Source: a virus
IMG/VR virus record: IMGVR_UViG_3300034374_007556
Span: 1 to 40,705 of that record
Direction: 5' to 3' (one strand)
Length of the DNA stretch: 40,705 bases
A program made the position numbers and the translations under genes. Position 1 is the stretch's first letter; each line of letters opens with the position of its first letter. Positions 1 to 7,263 of the stretch are shown here, one piece after another. The notes beneath the pieces were generated by a model that worked only from the letters and a program-made list of their open reading frames with translations, searched no databases and was not told the DNA's origin.

Positions 1-1193
1 ACATAACCAGAACCGTCGTTGGCAAATGCACCCTCAATTGCGATGTAGGTTGCAACGTCGCTGCTCGAATGGTTGACGCGGCCCTGCAAGCCGTCAATTC
101 CGCCGAACATCGTGTTCTGGTTCAGCGTGAAGGCGTTAACAATCACGTTCAGCGTCAACTCGTCCGAGATGCCGAACGGCCACGCTGCACGAGCCTTAAT
201 CGTGTAGGTGCCAGGGGTGTTCTCGATGCCCGCAACAGTTCCAGCCGATGCGGCGGCGTTGTAAACGCCGGCGGTGCCGGTGTAGTCGTAAAAGGCGTAG
301 CTGACACCCACCAAGTCGGAATCAACTGAAAGAGTCGTGCTCCACAGCTGGCCCTGGTCGACTGGAGCGGGATCGGAACCACTAAGAATCGGCTTGCGGA
401 TGTAACCCGCCTCTTCTGCTAAAGGACGGCTGTTGATTTCAAGCTTTTGGTCTGTGGTGTTGTACGAGAGCACAGCATCGCCCAGGTAGAGCGAATTGTT
501 ATTCAAGTACAGATCACGCCATTTGTTGGTAGGGGAGCCCAGGTCGCGGGTCGCGTCGCCGTCGGGAATCAGGTCGCTGTTGACGCTGGTGGTCACGCTC
601 AGCTGATCGGCGGTCAGCGTGGTGCCGTCAAACGTGACGTTCGGGCTGCCAGCAAACGCTCCAGCGTTATTGAATTGGACTTGGGTGTCGGCGCCGCCAG
701 GGACTCCAGAACCGCCGCTGCTAACGACTTCGGGTTCGTAGGCGGTGACTGCAGTGACAAGCGTCGGGAAGTCACCCACAGGGACTTCAAACTTGTTCCG
801 TGAGGCTTCGCGGGCTGCTGTGATGCGGGCTGGGCGGAAACTGACGGTGCCTTCGACGCCGTCCACATACAACGTGATTAGATCGCTGCCGATGTCCAGG
901 TTGGCCAGCGCGTTCGGGTTGATCAGCAGCAAATCGGCCAGTGGCTCGGACATGCCGGCTGTACGCATGGAGACGTACAACGTGTTGGCCGCTCCAGTCG
1001 CCAGGTTGATGAAGGGACCTGGGGCGGATGTTTCCAGGCCGATTACATCGGGCTCGTTTATTAAACTAAAGTAGATGCCTGGTGTACCAGAGAACTGACC
1101 CGAGGCGACGGTAAACAGTTTGCAGTACGCGACGCTCGAACCATTAACCTTTCGGCCTGGAACGATCTCGTGATACGCCAGATTGAAGCTCAC
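1..1193 (-). CDS. Large adhesin/tail-fibre-like structural protein, N-terminal 397 codons (runs off left edge)
   Basis: A single minus-strand frame stays open from a GTG at 1191-1193 to the window edge with no stop (397 codons), so the C-terminus lies outside. The frame has a stop two codons before the GTG, which fixes the start region, although no good ribosome binding site is visible. The N-terminus reads VSFNLAYHEIVPGRK. Around residues 165-185 it has GGADTQVQFNNAG, and around 210-225 DATRDLGSPTNKWRDLYL; both resemble motifs I associate with cyanophage fibre and structural proteins. A probable Ig-like stretch (YTIKARAAWPFG) follows, then a segment that may begin a lectin-like domain. It is the last visible gene of the packaging/portal strand. 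Virion surface or fibre function is inferred; the open frame is seen directly. Confidence 0.8.
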   Translation of the reverse strand, partial: MSFNLAYHEIVPGRKVNGSSVAYCKLFTVASGQFSGTPGIYFSLINEPDVIGLETSAPGPFINLATGAANTLYVSMRTAGMSEPLADLLLINPNALANLDIGSDLITLYVDGVEGTVSFRPARITAAREASRNKFEVPVGDFPTLVTAVTAYEPEVVSSGGSGVPGGADTQVQFNNAGAFAGSPNVTFDGTTLTADQLSVTTSVNSDLIPDGDATRDLGSPTNKWRDLYLNNNSLYLGDAVLSYNTTDQKLEINSRPLAEEAGYIRKPILSGSDPAPVDQGQLWSTTLSVDSDLVGVSYAFYDYTGTAGVYNAAASAGTVAGIENTPGTYTIKARAAWPFGISDELTLNVIVNAFTLNQNTMFGGIDGLQGRVNHSSSDVATYIAIEGAFANDGSGY

Positions 1194-1250
1194 GGCTCAT
1201 GGCAAGAAACGCTAAGCCAAGCTTAACGGCCCTATTTCGAGCCAGGGCTT

Positions 1251-1502
1251 CTACTTTTTTGTATCTGAATTGCTGGTCCAGGGGGCGTGAATGCTCATGC
1301 CCCCTCCAAGCAAACGGCTGTCGCCCGTTTGTAACTCTTCGTCAATTGGCTCATCAACGACAACAGGGCCTGCTGCTTCTGGCTGGGTTTTATGCCAGTC
1401 CTCGACGGCACGGTCCAGGCGGGGTTTGAGGGTGGCTTGGAACTTGAAGTCCTTTGCCGCTTGGTGGACGTGGTCGCGCCAATCCCTCGTGCTGTATCGC
1501 AC
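1251..1502 (-). CDS. Small hypothetical protein
   Basis: An 83-residue frame with a GTG start (MRYSTRDWRDHVHQ), charged and soluble, with no membrane segment or recognised domain. It starts just downstream of the small membrane protein gene that ends at 1517 and is followed by the large structural gene starting at 1193, so it is probably co-transcribed. The frame is open further upstream, so the true start could be slightly earlier. Function is unknown. Confidence 0.5.
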   Translation of the reverse strand: MRYSTRDWRDHVHQAAKDFKFQATLKPRLDRAVEDWHKTQPEAAGPVVVDEPIDEELQTGDSRLLGGGMSIHAPWTSNSDTKK

Positions 1503-1516
1503 CAGCCAGGTTGTGG

Positions 1517-1657
1517 TCAGGACTTTTTTCGGGAGATGGCGTTGAGGAGGCTGATAACCAGTTGGATCCAGCTGTTGCTGCGGATGGGCAGCAGGGTCAG
1601 GATTTCGCTCCCGGCGGCAGCCAGGATTGCGACGACAGCGATAGTGGTGGCGTCCAT
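1517..1657 (-). CDS. Small one-pass membrane protein (46 aa)
   Basis: ATG at 1655-1657 to TGA at 1517-1519. The product starts MDATTIAVVAILAAAGSEIL and ends NAISRKKS. Residues 5-20 form a hydrophobic helix, a second hydrophobic stretch follows (SWIQLVISLL), and the tail is basic. Similar tiny proteins occur beside lysis or portal genes in cyanophages, so a holin-like or membrane accessory role is possible, but this is inference. A perfect 12-bp palindrome, AGAAGTACTTCT, lies directly before the start codon (1659-1670). Confidence 0.6.
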   Translation of the reverse strand: MDATTIAVVAILAAAGSEILTLLPIRSNSWIQLVISLLNAISRKKS

Positions 1658-1681
1658 TAGAAGTACTTCTCTAGGTACAGC

Positions 1682-1951
1682 TTATTGGGTTAGTTCTCTC
1701 TTTAGGTGTTCTAGTAGCGCTTTTTCGTGTGGCTGCATCCCGGCGCGATCTTTAAGCTCCAGCTCGAAAACCCGGAGGCGCACGGTGCGTAAATACACCT
1801 CGTCCACCATGCTCCGCACTTCAGACGTCTTCGCATAGCGCATTTCCACGCCTAAAACAGCGCCGGTCAACGTCACAAACAGGCCGATCCCGATCGCAAA
1901 CGATTCAAGACCTAATAATGTACTATTCTGGCCTTGGTTCGGGGGTTCCAT
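1682..1951 (-). CDS. Small membrane protein with a charged C-terminal helix (89 aa)
   Basis: I take the ATG at 1949-1951, giving MEPPNQGQNSTLLGLESF. The longer frame upstream merely overlaps the portal gene and has no sign of being coding. Residues 15-38 (SFAIGIGLFVTLTGAVLG) are one transmembrane helix; the remaining roughly 50 residues are highly charged and probably helical (VFELELKDRAG, EHLKRELTQ). The start overlaps the portal 3' end by 29 bases, implying translational coupling. An N-terminal anchor with a helical cytoplasmic or periplasmic part would suit a lysis accessory protein, but no family was recognised. Confidence 0.65.
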   Translation of the reverse strand: MEPPNQGQNSTLLGLESFAIGIGLFVTLTGAVLGVEMRYAKTSEVRSMVDEVYLRTVRLRVFELELKDRAGMQPHEKALLEHLKRELTQ

Positions 1952-3359
1952 TGCGCTCTTCGCGTAAGCGTTGGATGAGGGAGACCTCCTCCCCGACATC
2001 CAAGTTATCGGGAAGAACTTCACCCCGTTGGAGCACCCGAAGGAATGTTTCGTCCGACAAACCTCCACGAGCGTTGATCTCGTTAAGAACTGCAACGTCC
2101 TGACCGATCAGACGGTAGAAATCAAACTCCCGATCCAGCACGATTCTCGGGGCTTCAACTCCCAAATACGCCGCTGCTAGCGCAAATGCCTCGTTTAGGG
2201 CGCTTTCAAGCTCTAAAGACAGGATTGCTAGGACACTATTGGCTTGGGCTTGGTCGACGCGCTTGGCGTCTGCTGACTCGCCCACAAATTTTTGACCGAG
2301 CAGCTTGGTTACGCCGAGCGTTGCCATCTGTTGCTCAAGTTGCTCAATTTCGGCGCTCTGAGACGCAAAACTGCTCGCGTCTGACTGGATGTAGTAAGCC
2401 TTGTGGCCCGGCTCCATCGAAATACCGTAGTTGGGACCAACCGATGCGCTAGATGCGTCCTCGTCCCAGCCCTCAAGCACCAATGTCGGCATTGCCGCGA
2501 TGTGCAAAGCGTGGATTAGGTCGGCTTGGCGCTGGTAATGCGTGATGTTCAGGGAGGCGATGTCCTGGAGCGGCGGTTTGCTCAGCAGCATCCCCTCACG
2601 GGACGCGTAAATCGGCACTAGCGGAATTTCTTCGATGCTCAGAGTGCCGCTGGTCACCACGTTCTCTTCTGGGGTGCCCTCCCCACGCTCGTATGTCTCA
2701 AAACGACCGGGGTAAATCACGGTCATTTGCTCGATCTTGTCCTCGCCAAACTTGCCCGCTGGACGGGTGATCACCTGGTAAATCCGCACCTGCGAAAGTG
2801 GGGCGCTGGGAAGCGTGTTTTCCTGCCGCCAACCCCAAATCTGTGGGGCGTCAATGTGGTTGAAGTACGGGCGGCGGCTAAGCGCTCGCTCCTCCGCCAG
2901 CGTTAGCGCTCCAGGGGCGTTGGGGTAGTCGACCAAAATGGCGCTGTGCCCGTAGGTCAGCGTCGAAATCATGGCGCGACGGGCGTATTCGTTTATCGAA
3001 GAGCCCAGACCGTCGACGTTACGGGCAAAATCTTGCCAGTACTCGTCCCCAAGCACACGGATTGGACGGCGCAGGACTAGGCCGGCGGCGTTCTCGATGA
3101 TCCGGATCGTGAATGGTGAGAGGACGCTGCGCCGAATACGCGCTTTCCAGGCTTCCTCGTCCTCGCGGGGCTCTTGAGGCAGGTAGATCGGGGCGTTTAG
3201 ACGGATCCAGTCGCTGCCGTTCGTTACGGCTTCCATGATTCGCCAGCCGTCCGACATCGCTGCGACGTCGTTGTCCCGGTAAAACGGGTCGTCGGTTGCC
3301 GTTGACCCAGACAGATACCCGGAATACGCTGTATTGCTAAACGCAGGGCCTGGATACAC
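1923..3359 (-). CDS. Portal protein (DUF4055-like)
   Basis: Forms the dodecameric ring at the capsid vertex through which DNA enters and leaves. It resembles the DUF4055 portal family: a conserved early block (AMSDGWRIMEAVTNGSDWI, then EAWKARIRRSVLSPFTIRII) and AGLVLRRPIRVLG, followed by a long alpha/beta body and a helical C-terminus (ESADAKRVDQAQANSVLAIL). It lies directly downstream of the large terminase gene, the usual packaging order. The frame extends back to a TTG at 3416 that overlaps the terminase stop, but those extra residues (MVINSCCCKLLLTKSRS) do not look like portal sequence. I therefore prefer the GTG at 3357-3359; the start is uncertain. The gene overlaps the downstream small membrane gene by 29 bases. 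Confidence 0.85.
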   Translation of the reverse strand: MYPGPAFSNTAYSGYLSGSTATDDPFYRDNDVAAMSDGWRIMEAVTNGSDWIRLNAPIYLPQEPREDEEAWKARIRRSVLSPFTIRIIENAAGLVLRRPIRVLGDEYWQDFARNVDGLGSSINEYARRAMISTLTYGHSAILVDYPNAPGALTLAEERALSRRPYFNHIDAPQIWGWRQENTLPSAPLSQVRIYQVITRPAGKFGEDKIEQMTVIYPGRFETYERGEGTPEENVVTSGTLSIEEIPLVPIYASREGMLLSKPPLQDIASLNITHYQRQADLIHALHIAAMPTLVLEGWDEDASSASVGPNYGISMEPGHKAYYIQSDASSFASQSAEIEQLEQQMATLGVTKLLGQKFVGESADAKRVDQAQANSVLAILSLELESALNEAFALAAAYLGVEAPRIVLDREFDFYRLIGQDVAVLNEINARGGLSDETFLRVLQRGEVLPDNLDVGEEVSLIQRLREERNGTPEPRPE

Positions 3360-3409
3360 GGCTATCGACCTGGATTTTGTTAGTAGCAGCTTACAGCAGC
3401 ACGAGTTGA

Positions 3410-4657
3410 TTACCAAACTCGATAGCTAGTGCCGCCCGATTGGGTGCTTTTGTTTAAGTTGAATTTCATCAGACATAGGTAGCCGAGAGCATCGAACAAA
3501 TGGTCTACCCCAAGCTTCTTGTTGGGCATCCCGTTGGCGTCGTAGGTAAGGGTGCGCAAGGATTTAATCGTTTCCTTGCAACGGGGGTGAATCTTGAGAC
3601 GCCGGACGTCATTACTGTCTAATACAGCCGTGTTGACACAGTTCACCTTGTCCCGGACTTTCCAGGGAGAGCGGGGACTGCTTACCTTTATGCCGCCCTT
3701 GCGAAGAATAGCGTGGTCCGTTAAACCAACACCAGCTGTCTTCCTGGCTGCACCAGTCGGATCGGGTGATACGTCCTTACGACGCTCCAGGCCGAATTTT
3801 TCGTTGATGGCCTCGACCATTTCCCATGTTGTCGAGTTGACCATAACAATTTCGTCGAAGATGTGGAGTTCATCTTCTACTCGAACTGCGCAAACACAGC
3901 TCATATTATCAATGTTAAAGTCCAAGCCGAGGTAAAGGGTGAGTTCGGGGATGTCCTTGACGGTTTTGTCGATGTTGTCTTCGGAGAAGTTGACGGCGAC
4001 GAGGCCGGAAAGGTTCTCGAAGGAGGCTTCGAACTCTTGGCGAAAGGTGCGGGGGTCGAGTTGGGAGCGGGCGGCTTCGACTTCCTCGGCTGGGACGTTG
4101 CCGCCTTCAATCGTGGTATAAGACCAGCGCTTCCATAATCCGCTTGGGTCTTCTTCCGCGTAGCACCACAGGTCGTAAAACCAGCTCGCCGTTCCATCCG
4201 GCGTTGAAATGAATAAGGCCCAGCCCTGCTTGTCGGCTAGCGCGGGGCGGAGCACTTCGAACCAGACGCCGGGGTCCATAAAGGCAGCTTCGTCCAGCAC
4301 CACGCCGCTCAAACTGCGACCGCGAAGCGCCATGGCGTTTTCGGTTCCTTTCAGCTCGATAGTTGATCCATTTACGAGTTCGAGCTTGAGGTCCGTTTCG
4401 TTTTTCGCTTTTATCCACGCTTTGGGCACCAGTTGTTTGAGGACCTTCCAGGCGATGTCTTTCGCCATGCGGTAGGTGGGGGCGCAATAGAAGAAGGTTT
4501 CGCCCGGTTTGTCGATGGCACCGCGTAGGAGTTCGATGCAGGAGAGATACGATTTGCCGAAACGGCGGCCTGCTACAAGGACCCTAAAGCGCTCGCGGCT
4601 GTTGAATACTGCGCCTTGCGCTTTTCGTAGCGTTAGTTCTGCCGTTCCAGCAGGCAT
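3410..4657 (-). CDS. terL: Terminase large subunit (packaging ATPase-nuclease)
   Basis: The DNA-packaging motor, 415 residues, the usual length for this class. The ATPase Walker A is at residues 28-36 (VAGRRFGKS) and Walker B near 118-124 (GVVLDEA), with the coupling motif ISTPDGTASWFYD after it. The RNase H-like nuclease follows, with acidic residues in LGLDFN (about 243), DPTGAARKT (about 301) and GVDHLFDALGYL (about 384). It starts with ATG immediately after the stop of the upstream small gene at 4658, and its end overlaps the extended portal frame. The group has a late promoter candidate at 5237-5247. Confidence 0.95.
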   Translation of the reverse strand: MPAGTAELTLRKAQGAVFNSRERFRVLVAGRRFGKSYLSCIELLRGAIDKPGETFFYCAPTYRMAKDIAWKVLKQLVPKAWIKAKNETDLKLELVNGSTIELKGTENAMALRGRSLSGVVLDEAAFMDPGVWFEVLRPALADKQGWALFISTPDGTASWFYDLWCYAEEDPSGLWKRWSYTTIEGGNVPAEEVEAARSQLDPRTFRQEFEASFENLSGLVAVNFSEDNIDKTVKDIPELTLYLGLDFNIDNMSCVCAVRVEDELHIFDEIVMVNSTTWEMVEAINEKFGLERRKDVSPDPTGAARKTAGVGLTDHAILRKGGIKVSSPRSPWKVRDKVNCVNTAVLDSNDVRRLKIHPRCKETIKSLRTLTYDANGMPNKKLGVDHLFDALGYLCLMKFNLNKSTQSGGTSYRVW

Positions 4658-5020
4658 TTAGGTGAGGAGGGCGAGGAGTCCGGCTAAGCATACAAGGGCT
4701 AGCACAGAAGAGATGATGTAGGCGGTGTGGTCGGTGGGGTCGAGGCGTTGTGGCGCGGGGCGAGTCTGTTGGGGTGGCTGATACGTGATCGGTTCGGGGA
4801 CGGGGCGAACTGGGTCTGGAGAAACTATGCGCAGGGTTGAGACGCTGGTGGGTTGGCGGTACACCGGAAGGGATGAGTTTCGGCGCATGTGCGGACTTAC
4901 CCAGACGATCTTTCCGTTTGACATGCGGCGGTAGTGGCCGCGCACCAGGCTGGGGCCGGTCTTTCGGGTGCGGGTGCGCCAGGTGGTGCGCCAGCCCCAA
5001 CTGCGTCTGCGGTAGCCCAT
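4658..5020 (-). CDS. Small basic protein with a C-terminal membrane helix
   Basis: 120 residues. The N-terminus is very basic (MGYRRRSWGWRTTWRTRTRK). It is followed by VRGHYRRMSNGKIVWVSPHM, which resembles a short motif of phage and cyanobacterial small proteins in which RGHYR and W-V-x-PH are conserved. The middle is proline-rich, and the last 20 residues (IISSVLALVCLAGLLALLT) form a transmembrane helix. The ATG overlaps the upstream stop (TAATG) and the stop abuts the terminase ATG. The function is unknown; membrane anchoring is supported by sequence. Confidence 0.65.
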   Translation of the reverse strand: MGYRRRSWGWRTTWRTRTRKTGPSLVRGHYRRMSNGKIVWVSPHMRRNSSLPVYRQPTSVSTLRIVSPDPVRPVPEPITYQPPQQTRPAPQRLDPTDHTAYIISSVLALVCLAGLLALLT

Positions 5021-5205
5021 TAGTTGCGGCGCTCCAGGCAGGTGGTGGTGTACTTGGTGGGTTGGGTGCAGGTTGTGGTGATGCGCGTGGGGGTGCTTCG
5101 GGTGGTGGGGGTGCAGTAGTTGCCGTAGCGGTAGTAGCCCGGTGGGCAGAGGCCCTGGCCGCTCCAGGGCACTGCTGTTTGGGCGAGTAGCACAATAGCC
5201 AACAT
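5020..5205 (-). CDS. Short secreted or membrane-anchored cysteine-containing peptide
   Basis: 61 residues. It begins with a hydrophobic signal-like segment (MLAIVLLAQTAVPWSG), then CPPGYYRYGNYCTPT, a two-cysteine motif found in short secreted cyanobacterial proteins, and a Thr/Arg-rich tail. It is the first gene of the terminase-portal transcription unit, about 30 bases after a promoter candidate. The overlap with the next gene is one base (TAATG). Its role is not known. Confidence 0.55.
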   Translation of the reverse strand: MLAIVLLAQTAVPWSGQGLCPPGYYRYGNYCTPTTRSTPTRITTTCTQPTKYTTTCLERRN

Positions 5206-5236
5206 TGTGATGCTGTATTTTTGGGGGGCTTGTTTT

Positions 5237-5247
5237 AGCGTAGCACA
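5237..5247 (-). promoter_or_regulatory. Extended -10 promoter for the terminase/portal unit
   Basis: On the minus strand the bases read TGTGCTACGCT: the TGn extended -10 plus hexamer TACGCT (5237-5242). It lies about 30 bases upstream of the first gene of the packaging unit (start 5205) and is divergent from the plus-strand promoter at 5266. No clear -35 is visible. Confidence 0.6.
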
Positions 5248-5265
5248 GAATGAACCCCTCCCCCC

Positions 5266-5276
5266 TGTGCTAGGAT
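5266..5276 (+). promoter_or_regulatory. Extended -10 promoter (plus strand)
   Basis: TGTGCTAGGAT, with -10 hexamer TAGGAT at 5271-5276. It is the plus-strand partner of the divergent pair at 5237-5276. Only a 21-codon GTG frame precedes the second promoter at 5379, so this promoter may drive a leader or the gene at 5416. Confidence 0.5.
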
Positions 5277-5378
5277 AGACAAGAAGCCAGTTGTATCAGT
5301 AGGTTCCCTACCCGCCACTGTGCCACACAAGAAACCGACCACCACCCCCGCTTCGGCCGCCCCGATCCCGCCAATCCC

Positions 5379-5388
5379 GTGCTAGGGT
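5379..5388 (+). promoter_or_regulatory. Extended -10 promoter for the gene at 5416
   Basis: CGTGCTAGGGT, with -10 hexamer TAGGGT at 5383-5388. It is spaced 28 bases from the ATG at 5416 and is a second copy of the promoter motif at 5266. Confidence 0.55.
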
Positions 5389-5415
5389 AAAGGGGCAAAC
5401 GGTTCACCCAAGGCC

Positions 5416-5619
5416 ATGCTCTTCAAAGTTGTTGTCAGCCTCATCGATCGCAGCAACCGCCCCAGCGGTGCGATCATCGGGTTCTCTTACAACGTGCAGG
5501 CAGAATCAGCAGAGCAAGCCGAGGCCATGGCGACAGCACGCACAAACCAGCTCCATCAGCCTGGCCTTTACTTCATCGAATCAGTAAAAGACGTAACTCC
5601 TACAGTCTCTCGCTACTGA
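5416..5619 (+). CDS. Small hypothetical protein (67 aa)
   Basis: A compact alpha/beta-looking protein: MLFKVVVSLIDRSNRPSG, then SYNVQAESAEQAEAMATARTN and LYFIESVKDVTP. The pattern of strand, strand, helix with EQAEAMA, strand is typical of small phage early proteins that I cannot assign. It forms a complete transcription unit of its own: promoters at 5266 and 5379 and a strong terminator at 5634-5661. Confidence 0.7.
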   Translation: MLFKVVVSLIDRSNRPSGAIIGFSYNVQAESAEQAEAMATARTNQLHQPGLYFIESVKDVTPTVSRY

Positions 5620-5633
5620 TCAACAGCAAAACA

Positions 5634-5661
5634 AAAGCCCCGCAACTGCGGGGCCTTTTTT
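5634..5661 (+). terminator. Rho-independent terminator
   Basis: Stem GCCCCGC (5637-5643), loop AACT, stem GCGGGGC (5648-5654), then C and a run of six T. It is preceded by four A, so it may also work for the convergent minus-strand gene ending at 5666. Confidence 0.9.
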
Positions 5662-5665
5662 GTGC

Positions 5666-6073
5666 TCAATCTTCGATCTTGATGTTCAGGTTGGGAACGT
5701 TAATCTCTAGCGCCTGCTGACCCTCTCCTGCTGCCCTGCCGATAGCGTCCATCAGCTGAGCCGCTGATGTCAACTGGTTCTTGCGCAGCGCTTGGTTCAC
5801 GGCTCGGAACCTCATGGACATGAGACGTGCAAGTATAGTCTCACGTTCCAGCTCGAAATCTTGCTGGTTCATTGCGCACACCGCTCGCCAGTCACGCCAG
5901 GCCGTGGTTTCTGCGATGCTTTCACGTTCAGCGTGCTCTAAGACCAGCTGACGGCAAGGCAGGCCACTGAGCTGGGCTTTGTACAGCCTTTTCTGCCGCG
6001 CTTCAATCACGGCGTCTGGGTTCCTTTTACCGAAGGGTCTCTGGGTTCCTTTCAGTTCTTCAGACTCACTCAC
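5666..6073 (-). CDS. Helix-turn-helix protein, candidate terminase small subunit
   Basis: 135 residues with a GTG start. The N-terminal half has a DNA-binding-like helix set (RQLVLEHAERESIAETTAWRDWRAV). The C-terminal half has a helical oligomerisation-like region (ILARLMSMRFRAVNQALRKN, then SAAQLMDAIGRAAGE) of the type seen in small terminase subunits. It ends in an acidic tail (NLNIKIED). It lies on the same strand as the large terminase but is separated from that unit by divergent promoters at 5237-5388. The small-terminase role is inferred from architecture and position. A generic HTH regulator is the alternative. Confidence 0.5.
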   Translation of the reverse strand: MSESEELKGTQRPFGKRNPDAVIEARQKRLYKAQLSGLPCRQLVLEHAERESIAETTAWRDWRAVCAMNQQDFELERETILARLMSMRFRAVNQALRKNQLTSAAQLMDAIGRAAGEGQQALEINVPNLNIKIED

Positions 6074-6118
6074 AACGCGCCGGCTGATTTAGGTTCAATC
6101 TACCCAAAAGCACAGCAA

Positions 6119-6145
6119 CAAAAAAGCCCACCTGAGCGGTGGGCC
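6119..6145 (-). terminator. Rho-independent terminator (minus strand)
   Basis: On the minus strand: GCCCACC, loop GCTCA, GGTGGGC (6126-6144), followed by six T (6120-6125). It ends the unit of the gene at 6170-6520 and insulates the gene starting at 6073. Confidence 0.85.
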
Positions 6146-6169
6146 GTGAGGCGAGCGCAGCGAGCCTCA

Positions 6170-6520
6170 CTAGGCGGCGACCAGCTGCAGCGCTGCTGCC
6201 GCACGCTCTACGAACTCGGCAGCCTGGCGACGACTGAGCGAACCAGCAGCCTCATCCTTCGCCAGCGAGGCCTGAATCCTGAGGTTTTCAATCAACGCAT
6301 CGGCCAACAGCGTGCCGCTGTAGGCGTCGACCCGCAGGACGTCGCGATCACCGCCGAACTTGCCACGTTCCAGGCTGATCCCGTTCAGGCCAACCCAGAG
6401 CGTGTCGGATTCTTCAATCCGGAACATCCGTTCTGTGACGTGCTCGGTGGTGGGTTCTTGCGTGCCACCACTGCGAACGGTAGTGGTTTCGATGATGCGG
6501 GGCTGGTGGAGGTTTGCCAT
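6170..6520 (-). CDS. Hypothetical early protein (116 aa)
   Basis: It starts MANLHQPRIIETTTVRSG after a good ribosome binding site (AGGAG, 9 bases before the ATG). The middle is predicted beta-rich (MFRIEESDTLWVGLNGISL), and the C-terminus is an alanine-rich helix (RRQAAEFVERAAAALQLVAA). No family was recognised. It is monocistronic, with its own promoter (6580-6590), a 5'-UTR hairpin and a terminator. The leader around the RBS (CCATAGGAGAA) is nearly identical to that of the small gene at 7259-7387, suggesting shared control or duplication of the leader. Confidence 0.7.
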   Translation of the reverse strand: MANLHQPRIIETTTVRSGGTQEPTTEHVTERMFRIEESDTLWVGLNGISLERGKFGGDRDVLRVDAYSGTLLADALIENLRIQASLAKDEAAGSLSRRQAAEFVERAAAALQLVAA

Positions 6521-6548
6521 GGGTTTTCTCCTATGGGTGGGGAAGGAT

Positions 6549-6570
6549 GCGAGCCGGGCTCTCGGCTCGC
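6549..6570 (-). promoter_or_regulatory. 5'-UTR hairpin upstream of the 6170-6520 gene
   Basis: A perfect 8-bp stem, GCGAGCCG and CGGCTCGC, with a 6-base loop, lies between the -10 at 6580-6585 and the ribosome binding site near 6530. Being within the first 20 or so transcribed bases, it could stabilise the mRNA 5' end or affect translation. Confidence 0.55.
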
Positions 6571-6579
6571 TTGATCTGT

Positions 6580-6590
6580 ACTGTAGCAGA
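6580..6590 (-). promoter_or_regulatory. Extended -10 promoter for the 6170-6520 gene
   Basis: The minus strand reads TCTGCTACAGT, with -10 TACAGT (6580-6585) and TGn directly before it. The 5' UTR is about 55 bases and carries the hairpin at 6549-6570. Confidence 0.55.
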
Positions 6591-6614
6591 GAAGGGGCTG
6601 TGTTGCGAGAGCCG

Positions 6615-7220
6615 TCAGGCTCTCGCTTCGAGCGCAGCGAGAACCGAACGCGCCAGGTAGGTCATCGCGTGGTTGACCAGCGCGGTCTTCATGTCGTCGG
6701 GCGTTTCGACCGTGTCACCCTCCAGCAGTTGCAGCCGGCTTGTGCAGCCGAACGCGCCGCACGCTTCATCGGCCCAGTGCAACACAGAGTCTTCATTGCG
6801 ATCGTAGAAACGGATCAGGTCTCTCGTGTAGCACTGATCAAGGTTGACCCAGTCGCTCTGCTCGTAATTACAGAGCCCAGACTCGGAAGGGTCGGCGTGC
6901 TCGTAACGCTCCAGCAGTTCCGAAACGCAGTCGTCGTCACAATCCCAGTCCTCACGCTCCAGCACGTAGCGCAGCGAGTCGTAGTCGCAATCCACAGACT
7001 CCCGCTCGCACCAGCCGCGGTAGATCTCCCTGGCGGAATCGCTCAGCGATTCCCAGCCGCTGAAACACGCGCCAGGGTCGAAACGGTATTCCTGCAGGTA
7101 GCGGCTGAGCCTGGCATAGCCAGGCGATGCCGCACCTGCATGGTGCTCAGACCAAAAAAGCCACGATCCAGCCACATAATCGAAACGCTCGCAGTCAAGC
7201 GTGGCGGTTGCTAGTTGCAT
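6615..7220 (-). CDS. Acidic, aromatic-rich hypothetical protein (201 aa)
   Basis: It starts MQLATATLDCERFDYVAGSW after a clear AAGGAG ribosome binding site. The body is strikingly acidic (REDWDCDDDCVSELLERYEH) with many Trp, Tyr and Cys. The C-terminus is SVLHWADEACGAFG, then a helix (DDMKTALVNHAMTYLARS). No catalytic motif was seen. The strong acidity and early-type promoter raise the possibility of a DNA-mimic or anti-defence function, but no homology to ArdA, Ocr or a similar family is claimed. A 9-bp hairpin (GCGAGAGCC and GGCTCTCGC, 6605-6626) overlaps the stop codon and lacks a T run. Confidence 0.7.
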   Translation of the reverse strand: MQLATATLDCERFDYVAGSWLFWSEHHAGAASPGYARLSRYLQEYRFDPGACFSGWESLSDSAREIYRGWCERESVDCDYDSLRYVLEREDWDCDDDCVSELLERYEHADPSESGLCNYEQSDWVNLDQCYTRDLIRFYDRNEDSVLHWADEACGAFGCTSRLQLLEGDTVETPDDMKTALVNHAMTYLARSVLAALEARA

Positions 7221-7252
7221 TGGGTTGCTCCTTAAGGTGGGGTAGCGGGTTT

Positions 7253-7263
7253 ATTGTATCACA
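7253..7263 (-). promoter_or_regulatory. Extended -10 promoter for the acidic protein gene
   Basis: The minus strand reads TGTGATACAAT, with -10 TACAAT (7253-7258). It lies about 33 bases before the ATG at 7220 and overlaps the last codons of the small gene at 7259-7387. Confidence 0.65.

Noticed and set aside
69-1074. Plus-strand open frames at 69-329, 447-803 and 745-1074
   Set aside because: They are shadows of the 397-codon minus-strand frame, which alone shows protein-like motifs and stays open across the whole stretch.
4584-5195. Proline-rich 203-residue minus-strand frame
   Set aside because: It overlaps two genes in another frame with start-stop coupling, and its Pro/Ala/Thr bias is what a shifted reading of G/C-rich codons gives.
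5320-5385. 21-codon GTG frame (MPHKKPTTTPASAAPIPPIPC) between two promoters
   Set aside because: There is no ribosome binding site and its stop lies in the next promoter; it is too short to support.
6360-7214. 284-residue plus-strand frame
   Set aside because: It is antisense to two minus-strand genes that have proper promoters and ribosome binding sites.
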